NCBI GenBank assembly: GCA_023957215.1
Contig: JAMLHH010000026.1
Location: 1-41,141 of the forward strand
DNA: 41,141 nucleotides
Source of the DNA: Chitinophagales bacterium
Lineage (GTDB): Bacteria; Bacteroidota; Bacteroidia; Chitinophagales; JADIYW01
Direction of reading: 5' to 3'
In this document: one piece after another, positions 33,738 through 41,141 of the stretch
Numbering within the stretch: position 1 is the stretch's first letter
Layout of the letters: each line of letters opens with the position of its first letter
The notes under the pieces: generated by a model
Told to the model about the DNA's origin: nothing
Seen by the model: the letters and a program-made list of their open reading frames with translations, nothing else
Databases searched by the model: none
Made by a program: the position numbers and the translations under genes

Positions 33738-34793
33738 TTACAATTTTAAATGTAATATATCTTCTTGTGCCTTTTCAAAATCATCATGCTTCCCAATATC
33801 TAACCAATATCCATTAAATGGGTGAGAAAAGACTTTCATTTTATTTTCGATTAATTTTTTCATTAAATCAGGTGTATCAAAAAAAGTATTTTTGGGAATT
33901 AAATTTAAAACTTCTTTCTTCATTAGGTAGATTCCCCCATTTGAATAATAAGTATATGTTGGCTTTTCTGCAAAATTGTAAATCCATCCATTTTTTGTAT
34001 CTAATACGGCATAAGGAATATTGACTTTATAAGGTATTGTGACCACTGCAAAGTCAGCATCTTGTTCTGTAAAACTCAAGAAAAATTCTTCGTAATCCAG
34101 ATTTGTAAGTAAATCTGAATTTGTCAATAATATATACTGGTGTTTTAGTTCTTTATATTCAATATTAGCTGCTGCTCCGGCTGTTCCAAGGGGGTGTTTT
34201 TCCCAAAGGTAGTTAATACTAATACTTTTCTCAGATCCATTCCCGAAATAAGACTCAATCTGCTCGCCTAAATAATTTAAACTGATCCAAACATTCCGTA
34301 TTCCAAAGGATACTATTCTATCCAAATTGTGTTCTAATATTGGCTTTTCTCCTACTTTGAGTAATGGTTTGGGTGTCGTATCCGTATAGGGCTGTAATCT
34401 ACTTCCTCTTCCCCCGGCCATAATTATAACATCTACCGGCAAATACGATTTTAATTCGCTAAAATTGATGATATCTATAATGACTTTATTCTTATCAACA
34501 ACAGGAATTATTTTAAAATTTTTATTACGATACTCAATTAGTTGCTGAATATCATAATTATACTTTGTAATAAATTTAGGATTGGACTGTATGATCTCAT
34601 CAATGGGTTGCTCAATAGAAACACCTCGCATAAGACCTCTACGAATATCACCGTCTGTTAATGATCCAATGAGTTTGCCACTTTTATCAGTAACAAAAAG
34701 TACCGCAACGTTTGATAACTTATTTAATATGGGAAGTGTACTTTTTATACTGTCACCCGTATGAATCAAATGTCTTTTATATTTATCATTCAT
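33738..34793 (-). CDS. CBS-domain nucleotidyltransferase (PtmE-like)
   Basis: The 351-residue protein has two CBS repeats (about 10-118) followed by a sugar-1-phosphate nucleotidyltransferase with MAGGRGSRLQPYT (125-137) and PKPLL (141-145). This domain order matches PtmE, which in Campylobacter makes GDP-GlcNAc to start legionaminic acid synthesis. The CBS pair may bind an adenosine nucleotide as regulator. It overlaps the CMP-sugar synthetase gene by 4 bases (ATGA). The exact sugar phosphate and NTP are not provable here. Confidence 0.86.
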   Translation of the reverse strand: MNDKYKRHLIHTGDSIKSTLPILNKLSNVAVLFVTDKSGKLIGSLTDGDIRRGLMRGVSIEQPIDEIIQSNPKFITKYNYDIQQLIEYRNKNFKIIPVVDKNKVIIDIINFSELKSYLPVDVIIMAGGRGSRLQPYTDTTPKPLLKVGEKPILEHNLDRIVSFGIRNVWISLNYLGEQIESYFGNGSEKSISINYLWEKHPLGTAGAAANIEYKELKHQYILLTNSDLLTNLDYEEFFLSFTEQDADFAVVTIPYKVNIPYAVLDTKNGWIYNFAEKPTYTYYSNGGIYLMKKEVLNLIPKNTFFDTPDLMKKLIENKMKVFSHPFNGYWLDIGKHDDFEKAQEDILHLKL

Positions 34794-35464
34794 CTTTTAC
34801 TCATTATAAACTCAATATATTCAAAATCTTCGATTGTGTCAATATCAACAGATCTTTCTCTCGGCATAACGTATGCAAATGAATTTTCAGCATAATACAA
34901 TCTCCTTATTAATAGATCTTTTCTGAAAATAAAAATTGCCCCATTGGGATAATAGCTGGTTTTCATATCTTGTCTATTTGCGATTGTGGATTCAAATATA
35001 TTTTCAAATCTGTTATCTGATGTCAAATATTTGTGCCAATAGATAGGATGGTGTTCAGGGGTGTAGCTAATTACCGAGTCGGCTTTTTTACTAATGAATA
35101 TATTATGCGCTTTGTCAATATCTTCAGATGTTCTTAATGGACAAGTTGGAAGTAAAACCATGATCTCGTTAATGGATTTGTGTTCTATTTGCTCCAATTG
35201 TTGTATTGTAAACAAATAAGTGTCAATAGCCATTGACTGGTCTGTCGCCAGTCTGTTTGGACGCATAAAAGGTATCTCTGCCCCATATTCTTCAGCAATT
35301 TCGGCTATATCACGACAGTCTGTTGATACAATCACTCGATTAATGAATTTGGCTTTTTGAGCAGCTTCTATAGTATAAGCAATCAGAGGCTTTCCATTCA
35401 GCAATTTAATATTTTTTCCTGGTAATCCTTTTGAGCCTCCTCTTGCAGGAATGATGGCAATCAT
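34790..35464 (-). CDS. CMP-nonulosonic acid synthetase (LegF/NeuA type)
   Basis: The 224-residue enzyme has the full CMP-sugar synthetase signature IPARGGSKGLPGKN at 5-18, followed by LNGKPLIAYTIEAA. It activates a nonulosonic acid with CTP before transfer. Four bases separate it from the upstream neuB-family gene and it overlaps the PtmE-like gene by 4, so it sits in a nonulosonate block. With legB/legC and a PtmE-like gene nearby, CMP-legionaminate is the most likely product, but the divergent synthase leaves room for another sugar. Confidence 0.88.
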   Translation of the reverse strand: MIAIIPARGGSKGLPGKNIKLLNGKPLIAYTIEAAQKAKFINRVIVSTDCRDIAEIAEEYGAEIPFMRPNRLATDQSMAIDTYLFTIQQLEQIEHKSINEIMVLLPTCPLRTSEDIDKAHNIFISKKADSVISYTPEHHPIYWHKYLTSDNRFENIFESTIANRQDMKTSYYPNGAIFIFRKDLLIRRLYYAENSFAYVMPRERSVDIDTIEDFEYIEFIMSKR

Positions 35465-35468
35465 ACTT

Positions 35469-36524
35469 TTAAGAAATTAATTTCCACTTTAGAACTGTAT
35501 CAGCTTCTAAGTTTACTTTTAGTGTACGCCCTATTATAGAATCAATCAAATCAGGAGATATGCCTGTACCCGGTCTTTTACTTGTTAAATCTTTTGATTC
35601 TAAAATATGTCCTGCTTTTAAGTCATCCTTGATAACTATGCTACGTCTGAATTTAGCTTTTTTTTCTTCTTCTGCTTTGGATACAATTCTTTTACTTGAG
35701 CCTAAAGCCGTATTTACGTTTTTTCCTTCTCTGCATATAATTGTCAATTCCTCCGGGTTAGCGGAGATTTCATGATCCCAGCCCGGTAAATTTTTATCTG
35801 TTGTAAAATGCTTTTCAATAATACAAGCACCTAATGCAATACTAGAGAGAGGAATTGAAACACCTATGGAGTGATCTGAAAACCCAATAGGTAATTCAAA
35901 TGCTTTTTGAAGCATAGTAATATTATTCAGATTGATATCTTCGTATGCTGGTGGATATATAGAAATACAATGTAGTAATGAAATTTCTTTACATCCTTTT
36001 TGTGTTAATAAGTTAACTGCATTATCAATTTCAGCAAGAGTTGCCATCCCAGTGGATAGTACTATAGGTTTATGTTTCTCGGCAACATATTCTAATAATT
36101 GGCGATTATTGATGTCCATTGATGCTATTTTATAGAATGGAACATTACATTTTTCTAAAATATCTACTTCTTTTTCTGAAAAAGGTGTGGAGCAAAAATC
36201 AATACCGATTGAACTACAATAATCTTTCAACTCGTAATGTTGCTCCTCTCTTAAATAGTATTTCTCAACCATTTCTTTTAAAGAACCAAAATGCTTTTTG
36301 GGTGAATCATCATAAGATTGATTCCTGTCGTATTCTTCCTTTGCAATTAAAGATGTAGGAGACCAAGATTGAAACTTTACGCAATCTGCACCGCACTCTT
36401 TAGCCGAATCGATCATGATTTTTGCCAAATTCATATCGCCATTATGATTAGCTCCAATTTCAGCAATGATATATGGCGACGAAAAATTATAGATTTCTTT
36501 AGTGCTTATTTTTATCTTATTCAT
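35469..36524 (-). CDS. NeuB-family nonulosonic acid synthase with SAF domain
   Basis: This synthase of 351 residues condenses PEP with a hexosamine derivative. The ATG at 36524 is preferred over 36548 because it gives MNKIKISTKEI and a 4-base ATGA overlap with the upstream glycosyltransferase. The barrel has AEIGANHNGD (21-30), KFQSW (50-54), FSDHSIG (215-221) and KHFTTDKNLPGWDHEISA (238-255). A C-terminal SAF/antifreeze-like domain spans about 292-351. Typical LegI/NeuB enzymes read GPDHxxS where this one has GWDHEIS, so substrate choice may differ. It probably replaces the truncated neuB remnant at 37366-37476. Confidence 0.88.
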   Translation of the reverse strand: MNKIKISTKEIYNFSSPYIIAEIGANHNGDMNLAKIMIDSAKECGADCVKFQSWSPTSLIAKEEYDRNQSYDDSPKKHFGSLKEMVEKYYLREEQHYELKDYCSSIGIDFCSTPFSEKEVDILEKCNVPFYKIASMDINNRQLLEYVAEKHKPIVLSTGMATLAEIDNAVNLLTQKGCKEISLLHCISIYPPAYEDINLNNITMLQKAFELPIGFSDHSIGVSIPLSSIALGACIIEKHFTTDKNLPGWDHEISANPEELTIICREGKNVNTALGSSKRIVSKAEEEKKAKFRRSIVIKDDLKAGHILESKDLTSKRPGTGISPDLIDSIIGRTLKVNLEADTVLKWKLIS

Positions 36525-37357
36525 ATAACTTCTGTTTCTTCCCACCAAAATAGGGATTTGTTGGGATATGTTTTTTTATAATGATTTATTTTTTTCTTTT
36601 TATATTCTAAATCAGCTAAATCTTCTTCGAGTTCGCTATGACCAGTTTTTATCAGAGCTAAATAATGTTGAGTCTTCACATTAAAAATATGAGGTAATCT
36701 ATTTGTGTCTAATATTGTACTAGCTCCGGCAATATTTGATTCGTGCTGTCTGTATAATGTATAGCACTCACTTGTAAAAACCGCCCGACAATTTGATTTT
36801 TTCATTAGTTGATAAAACAAAAACCAATCGTAGGCTATTACATTTTCATTGAAATTTACAGGATCTTTTAAAATAGAGTGGCGAATGGCTGTATTACCTA
36901 AACCCACAAAGTTGTATCTGCGAATGTCTTTATAAGTAAATTGATATAAATCTTCTATTTTGTTTTTCCAAATACCAGAATTTCTATCTTTTTTATCATT
37001 GGTAAAAGGAATCAAGTCATTGCATACCAAATCATACTTATCCAATAAGTTAATTAAGCAACTATATCTATTATTGGAAGCCATATCATCTATATCTTGA
37101 AAAATAATTTTGTCGATATCTTTCCTTTGTCTTAGATAATCAATAGAGAAATATCTTATCGCATTAATTCCTTTGTTACTTACTCCTACAAAAGTATGAG
37201 ATATTTTAAGTGCTGTAAAATATTGTTGTGGATAATCTACCCCATCATTAAAAATAAGCAGTTTAAAGTTATTGCAATCTTGTCTATTTATAGAGTCAAT
37301 GAAATCTGCAAAATAAGATAGAGCTTTTGGGTAAATATATGTAACAATCAGATTCAT
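36521..37357 (-). CDS. Family 2-like (GT-A) glycosyltransferase
   Basis: The 278-residue protein starts at ATG 37357. It has a GT-A-like beginning (TYIYPKALSYFADFIDSI, then KLLIFNDG), a probable DxD-type site in FQDIDDMAS, and WFLFYQLMKKSNCRAVF with RQHESNIAG in the acceptor half, as seen in many GT2 proteins. Donor and acceptor are unknown. It lies between the neuB remnant and the intact neuB-family gene and overlaps the latter by 4 bases, so it seems to have arrived with that block. Confidence 0.75.
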   Translation of the reverse strand: MNLIVTYIYPKALSYFADFIDSINRQDCNNFKLLIFNDGVDYPQQYFTALKISHTFVGVSNKGINAIRYFSIDYLRQRKDIDKIIFQDIDDMASNNRYSCLINLLDKYDLVCNDLIPFTNDKKDRNSGIWKNKIEDLYQFTYKDIRRYNFVGLGNTAIRHSILKDPVNFNENVIAYDWFLFYQLMKKSNCRAVFTSECYTLYRQHESNIAGASTILDTNRLPHIFNVKTQHYLALIKTGHSELEEDLADLEYKKKKINHYKKTYPNKSLFWWEETEVI

Positions 37358-37365
37358 CAATATTT

Positions 37366-37476
37366 TTATCTTAAATTCATAATGATTGAGTTATTTGCTA
37401 CCAATCTCAATGCATTATTAATGTCCCCATTGTGGTTAACGCCTGCTTCTGCTATGATAGTTGTCTGTTTTTTCAT
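37366..37476 (-). pseudogene. Truncated neuB/legI remnant (36 codons)
   Basis: Read on the minus strand, ATG at 37476 opens a 36-codon frame beginning MKKQTTIIAEAGVNHNGDIN and continuing NALRLV before similarity ends and TAA stops it at 37366. IIAEAGVNHNGD is the classic N-terminus of legionaminate and sialate synthases. The start overlaps the neuD stop (TAATG), the normal coupling for a neuD-neuB pair. The rest of the gene is missing, cut within about 50 bases of the next glycosyltransferase gene. It is too short to be functional. Confidence 0.85.
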
Positions 37477-38111
37477 TACTTAATTCTCTTGATTGGATTA
37501 CCTACATAAGTCCCGGATTCAACAATATCTTTAGTTACAACACTGCCAGCTCCAATGACTACATTACTACAAATATTAATACCATTTCTAATGACAGAGT
37601 TACTTCCAATTAACACCTCATCCCCAATGTTAACCTGACCATTGATAACCGCATCTGTAGAAACATGAACATGGTTGCCTATATTAGCATCATGTTCTAC
37701 ATTAGCTTGATTATTAATAATGCAGTTGTTCCCGATTTTAGCATTAGCATTTATAATTGCTCCGTGCATTATAATAGTTCCAACTCCAATTTTAGCTCTT
37801 GATGATACAATGGCATATTTTGAAGTGATTGAAGTGGGATTACCTCCTTGAATGTATATATTTTCGAATATCTTTTTTTTTAATGTGGCTGTGTGGATTT
37901 GACCTAAAGTGACAATATAATTCTTAATGCCTATATCTACAAATGTAGCAATATCGGTATCCGAGCCAATTATCTCATAATTTAAAACTTTTTCACCTAT
38001 TTTAGATGGGATATCCAAAATTCCTGCAATCTCAAATTCTCCGATTGATTCAATAACTTCGATACAGGATTTACAGTGACCTCCACCTCCAATTAGAATA
38101 AGTCTCTCCAT
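37476..38111 (-). CDS. NeuD-family sugar N/O-acetyltransferase
   Basis: The protein of 211 residues starts at ATG 38111 (MERLILIGGGGHCKSC). It has the NeuD/PglD layout: an N-terminal Rossmann-like part with LIGGGGH (6-12), then a left-handed beta-helix of hexapeptide repeats, with the likely catalytic His in NVEHDANIG. In legionaminic acid clusters such enzymes (LegH role) acetylate the 4-amino sugar made by LegC. It begins 1 base after the legC stop and its own stop overlaps the neuB remnant start. Confidence 0.88.
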   Translation of the reverse strand: MERLILIGGGGHCKSCIEVIESIGEFEIAGILDIPSKIGEKVLNYEIIGSDTDIATFVDIGIKNYIVTLGQIHTATLKKKIFENIYIQGGNPTSITSKYAIVSSRAKIGVGTIIMHGAIINANAKIGNNCIINNQANVEHDANIGNHVHVSTDAVINGQVNIGDEVLIGSNSVIRNGINICSNVVIGAGSVVTKDIVESGTYVGNPIKRIK

Positions 38112-38112
38112 A

Positions 38113-39261
38113 TCAACTACCAATTACACTACTAGGCAAATTTACGATTCTTTCCTCTAACCACAAAGATTGGCTTAGTTCTCCATGCTCACAGTTCTGA
38201 TACATAGGTAGTTTGGTCATTAAAGTCCAGATAGGTCTAGACATCACTCCAGCTTCATTGAGTTCTGTGAGAAAAGTATTTCTATTGTCTAAATCTTTGA
38301 GTTGAACTGCATTTAACCAATAGTTACTTTTAGTGCCTTCTGGTTCTTTTTTGAAAACTATATCTGAACCTTCAAAAAAGTCTATGTACTTCTGTGCAAG
38401 CTTTCTTTTGGATACTATAAAATCATCAAGCTGTTCTAATTGCGCACAAGCTAAAGCTGCATTGAGGTTAGGCATTCTGTAATTGTATCCTATTTCATCG
38501 TGGAAAAATAAATAGGGGTGAGGTTGCTTGGCTGTGGTTGAAACATATTTAGCATGTTTGGCTACATCATCATTGTTGGTAATGATAGCACCGCCGCCAC
38601 CACAAGTCACCGTTTTATTTCCGTTAAAACTGAAAGTCCCCATCAATCCAAAAGTGCCAGTGTGAACATCTCCCACATAACTACCAATAGATTCTGCTGC
38701 ATCTTCTACAAGTGGAATATTGTACCTATTGGCTATTTCCACTAACTTTTTAATTCTAGCAGGATGACCGAATGTATGCATAGGCAGAATAGCCGCAATT
38801 CTTTGATTTGTTTTTTTACTGAAAACATCTTTACCTCTTTGAACAGTATTGTTTTCTATAAAATCAAGTAAAGCATCTGGTGACATACCCATTGTATCTT
38901 TATCTACATCTACAAAGATAGGTTGTGCACCAGCATGAGCAATTGCATTCGCCGTTGCAACAAAGGTAAGTGCCTGCGTAATCACTAGTTCATCTCTTTT
39001 TACACCAGCCATTATCATAGATAAGTGTAATGCAGTTGTACCATTGACTGTCGCTATGGCGTGTTTTGCACCAGTGATTCCTTGCATCATTTCTTCAAAA
39101 CGATTGACATAAGCACCAACCGATGAAACGAATGTAGAATCTATAGTTTCTATTACATATTTTTTTTCATTTCCACTAAAATGTGGTACATGAAGTGGAA
39201 TAAATGCCTCGGGCTCTTGAAAAGTCTTTCTGACAAATTGGATAATATCAGTAGTCTTCAC
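38113..39261 (-). CDS. legC: LegC-type PLP aminotransferase
   Basis: The 382-residue DegT/DnrJ/EryC1 aminotransferase has the PLP-phosphate loop NGTTALHL (73-80), EDAAES (186-191, Asp187 for the pyridine nitrogen) and the Schiff-base Lys216 in FNGNKTVTCGGGGA. Its wording follows LegC, which aminates the 4-keto sugar made by LegB, giving a 4-amino-4,6-dideoxy-GlcNAc nucleotide. Only 2 bases separate it from legB. The symbol is inferred from this pairing. Confidence 0.88.
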   Translation of the reverse strand: MKTTDIIQFVRKTFQEPEAFIPLHVPHFSGNEKKYVIETIDSTFVSSVGAYVNRFEEMMQGITGAKHAIATVNGTTALHLSMIMAGVKRDELVITQALTFVATANAIAHAGAQPIFVDVDKDTMGMSPDALLDFIENNTVQRGKDVFSKKTNQRIAAILPMHTFGHPARIKKLVEIANRYNIPLVEDAAESIGSYVGDVHTGTFGLMGTFSFNGNKTVTCGGGGAIITNNDDVAKHAKYVSTTAKQPHPYLFFHDEIGYNYRMPNLNAALACAQLEQLDDFIVSKRKLAQKYIDFFEGSDIVFKKEPEGTKSNYWLNAVQLKDLDNRNTFLTELNEAGVMSRPIWTLMTKLPMYQNCEHGELSQSLWLEERIVNLPSSVIGS

Positions 39262-39263
39262 TT

Positions 39264-40262
39264 TTATATATTGTATATGTTTGATTTGTAACCAGCTAAG
39301 TTTTTAGGGTCTTTAAACCACTCAATGGTTGCTGCGATACCTTTTTCTAAATTGTATTCTGGTCGCCAAGATGTATGTTTTTTAATTTTTTCATTGCATC
39401 CGAAAAGTCTATATACTTCACTTTTTGAAGGTCGCACTCTTTCAGCATCTTGAACAATCTTTACATTAGGATTGATTTGATTGATCATACTTTCTGCCAA
39501 TTCTTTGATAGAAATTTCAGATTGAGTAGCAATATTACAGTCTTGACCAATCAGTTCGTCACATTCTGCTATTGCGCAAAAACCTCTGACCGTATCTTTA
39601 ACAAATAACAAATCTCTTGTAGGTTTTAAATCTCCCAATTTGATTTCTGTAGCTCCATTCAACAGTTGTGTTATTATGGTAGGAATGACAGCTCTCGCTG
39701 ATTGTCTTGGTCCATAAGTATTAAAAGGTCTGACAATTGTAAGTGGTAAATCAAAACTTCTATAAAATGATTCTGCTATACAGTCAGCACCTATTTTAGA
39801 TGCAGAGTAGGGTGACTGTGGTTGTCTTGGATGAAGCTCTGTGATAGGGACAAATTGAGCTGTTCCATATACTTCTGAAGTGGAAGTCACCAAAACTCTT
39901 TCCACACCCAAATCTTTTGCTGCTTGAACTATATTCAGAGTCCCTTTTACATTTGTATCAACGTAAGAGTCTGGAGAGTGATAACTAAATGGAATAGCAA
40001 TTAGAGCCGCAAGGTGAAAAACCACATCAATATCTTTCATTGCTGTTCTCACTCCATTAGGATCTCTGATATCTCCAGCAAAAACTTCTATTTTGCCTAG
40101 AGTTTCTTTGGGAAAGTTGTCTAGCCAACCCCAAGAGTTAAATGAATTATAATAAACAAAAGCTCTTACTTTACAACCTCTGTTTACTAACTCTTCTGTT
40201 AAATGCGAACCTATAAAACCATCTGCTCCCGTTATTAAAACTCTTTTTCCTTCTAACTTCAT
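39264..40262 (-). CDS. legB: LegB-type NAD-dependent nucleotide-sugar 4,6-dehydratase
   Basis: The 332-residue extended SDR carries TGADGFIGS at 11-19, the dehydratase active-site stretch TSTSEVYG at 126-133 and Y152-x3-K156. FNTYGPRQSARAVIPTII is typical of the LegB group. It converts a GlcNAc nucleotide (GDP in Campylobacter, UDP in Legionella) to the 4-keto-6-deoxy sugar, the first dedicated step toward legionaminic acid. It follows the WbpB-like gene after 33 bases. Confidence 0.9.
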   Translation of the reverse strand: MKLEGKRVLITGADGFIGSHLTEELVNRGCKVRAFVYYNSFNSWGWLDNFPKETLGKIEVFAGDIRDPNGVRTAMKDIDVVFHLAALIAIPFSYHSPDSYVDTNVKGTLNIVQAAKDLGVERVLVTSTSEVYGTAQFVPITELHPRQPQSPYSASKIGADCIAESFYRSFDLPLTIVRPFNTYGPRQSARAVIPTIITQLLNGATEIKLGDLKPTRDLLFVKDTVRGFCAIAECDELIGQDCNIATQSEISIKELAESMINQINPNVKIVQDAERVRPSKSEVYRLFGCNEKIKKHTSWRPEYNLEKGIAATIEWFKDPKNLAGYKSNIYNI

Positions 40263-40295
40263 TTTTTTAATAATATATATTACGTTGATATGATT

Positions 40296-41141
40296 CTATC
40301 TCATCCCACTCACTATCTCAATAGACCTTTTTACATCTTCTATTTCAAACCCTCGGCCACTTAAAATCTCTTGGTAGCTTTGAGTATGCAAGTTATGAAA
40401 TCCGTTGTCAAATTCAATCTTTTTATTATCTATTTCTAATAAGCGGTAGCTTTTAAGTGTCTTATCCATTAAATCATTCTTATCTATACTCAATGTCCAA
40501 CGAACTTCTGCCTGTTGAAATTGTAGAATGCCGGACATTTTCTTTGCTTCTCGATTGAGTATTTGGGATGATTTTGCATCACCGAATAACCATAATACTA
40601 AATCAAACAGATGAATACCAATATTTGTCGCCAAACCTCCCGATTTGCTGATGTCTCCTTTCCAACTGTAGTGATACCAATTACCTCGTGGAGTGATGTA
40701 CTCTAATTTGACATGATGAAAATCGTTAGAGCCGATTAGCTCATTCTTTAACTTTTGCAGTACGGGTTGCAGCCTAAGTTGTAAGATGGTAAAAACTTTT
40801 TTACCTGTTGCTTTTTCCTCGTTTTCTATGGCTTTTATATTGTGCGGATTGAGTACCAAAGGTTTTTCACAGATCACATCAGCACCTAATCGCAAACCAA
40901 ATCTCACATGTGTATCATGCAAATAATTAGGGGTGCAAACGACAAAATAATCTATCCCTTGACCTTCATTTTTAAGCTTGGCTAAATATCTCTCAAGCCT
41001 TTCAAATTCAGTAAAAAAAGCTGTTTCAGGAAAATACTGATCCAAAATGCCAACTGAATCACTTTTGTCCATCGCAGCTACTAATTCATTCCCGGTATCT
41101 TTAATGGCTTTCAGATGTCTCGGTGCGACATATCCTGCAAC
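40296..41141 (-). CDS. WbpB/WlbA-like oxidoreductase (Gfo/Idh family), partial at window edge
   Basis: The reading frame runs off the right edge: the last 69 bases translate in frame as VAGYVAPRHLKAIKDTGNEL and beyond, part of the NAD-binding fold, so the Met at 41072 is internal. The 281 residues seen include VCTPNYLHDTHV, CEKPLVLNPHN, YITPRGNWYHYSWKGD and LATNIGIHLFD. These follow WbpB/WlbA, the UDP-GlcNAc-uronate 3-dehydrogenase that leads with WbpE/WbpD to 2,3-diacetamido uronic acids. The partner genes (WbpA, E, D, I) would lie beyond the window. Confidence 0.88.
   Translation of the reverse strand, partial: VAGYVAPRHLKAIKDTGNELVAAMDKSDSVGILDQYFPETAFFTEFERLERYLAKLKNEGQGIDYFVVCTPNYLHDTHVRFGLRLGADVICEKPLVLNPHNIKAIENEEKATGKKVFTILQLRLQPVLQKLKNELIGSNDFHHVKLEYITPRGNWYHYSWKGDISKSGGLATNIGIHLFDLVLWLFGDAKSSQILNREAKKMSGILQFQQAEVRWTLSIDKNDLMDKTLKSYRLLEIDNKKIEFDNGFHNLHTQSYQEILSGRGFEIEDVKRSIEIVSGMR

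Noticed and set aside
41070..41072. Met at 41072 as start of the WbpB-like gene
   Set aside because: The frame stays open to the window edge and the upstream codons give the family's conserved GYVAPRHLKAIK segment, so the gene is cut by the window rather than starting here.

Overview
The window looks like chromosomal DNA of a Bacteroidota species; I cannot place it below phylum. The support is a BatA-type aerotolerance protein, lipoproteins with Cys lipoboxes, AT-rich DNA with almost no Shine-Dalgarno sequences, and several exact copies of the Bacteroidota -7 promoter element TAnnTTTG just upstream of genes. No rRNA, tRNA, CRISPR array or insertion sequence was seen. No gene-free stretch exceeds about 185 bases.

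Bases 1-19650 are a mosaic of housekeeping and envelope genes. A tight plus-strand unit (160-4805) holds a BatA-domain membrane protein, a dihydroorotase-like protein that has lost its metal ligands, a small membrane protein and a membrane-anchored family 2 glycosyltransferase. After it come DNA polymerase IV, an SDR oxidoreductase, a MORN-repeat membrane protein (minus), a DEAD-box RNA helicase with a DbpA-like tail, and a penicillin acylase split by an apparent 4-base deletion. Next are two small unknown proteins, a YeiH-family transporter (minus), a Cu/Zn superoxide dismutase lipoprotein with a strong terminator, an unknown lipoprotein (minus), lgt, a DHA2-type MFS exporter (minus), a DUF488 protein (minus), a small membrane protein (minus) and panB.

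Bases 19802-41141 are a surface-polysaccharide locus, all on the minus strand except one sulfotransferase. Read in transcription order from the right edge it has three parts. (1) A WbpB/WlbA-like oxidoreductase, cut by the window edge, is followed by legB-legC-neuD of a legionaminic-acid-type pathway, a 36-codon remnant of a neuB gene, and a tightly coupled glycosyltransferase - intact neuB-family synthase - CMP-sugar synthetase - PtmE-like nucleotidyltransferase block. A GT-B-like transferase and a Wzx flippase close this part. (2) After the inverted sulfotransferase comes a five-gene, translationally coupled cassette: a DRE-TIM aldolase fused to a DUF115-like domain, an HpaI-type pyruvate aldolase, a NeuA-like cytidylyltransferase, a HAD phosphatase and a standalone DUF115-like protein. 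(3) Last are a Wzy-like polymerase, a GT4 transferase, a WbpP-like UDP-HexNAc 4-epimerase and an AsnB-type amidotransferase.

The most interesting part is the aldolase/DUF115 cassette. Its gene content parallels an ulosonic-acid pathway (C-C bond formation, dephosphorylation, CMP activation, transfer) but uses pyruvate-type aldolases instead of a PEP-dependent NeuB/KdsA synthase. The second highlight is the neuB remnant at 37366-37476, which records replacement of one nonulosonate synthase by a more divergent one. No LegG/NeuC-type epimerase is visible in the window.
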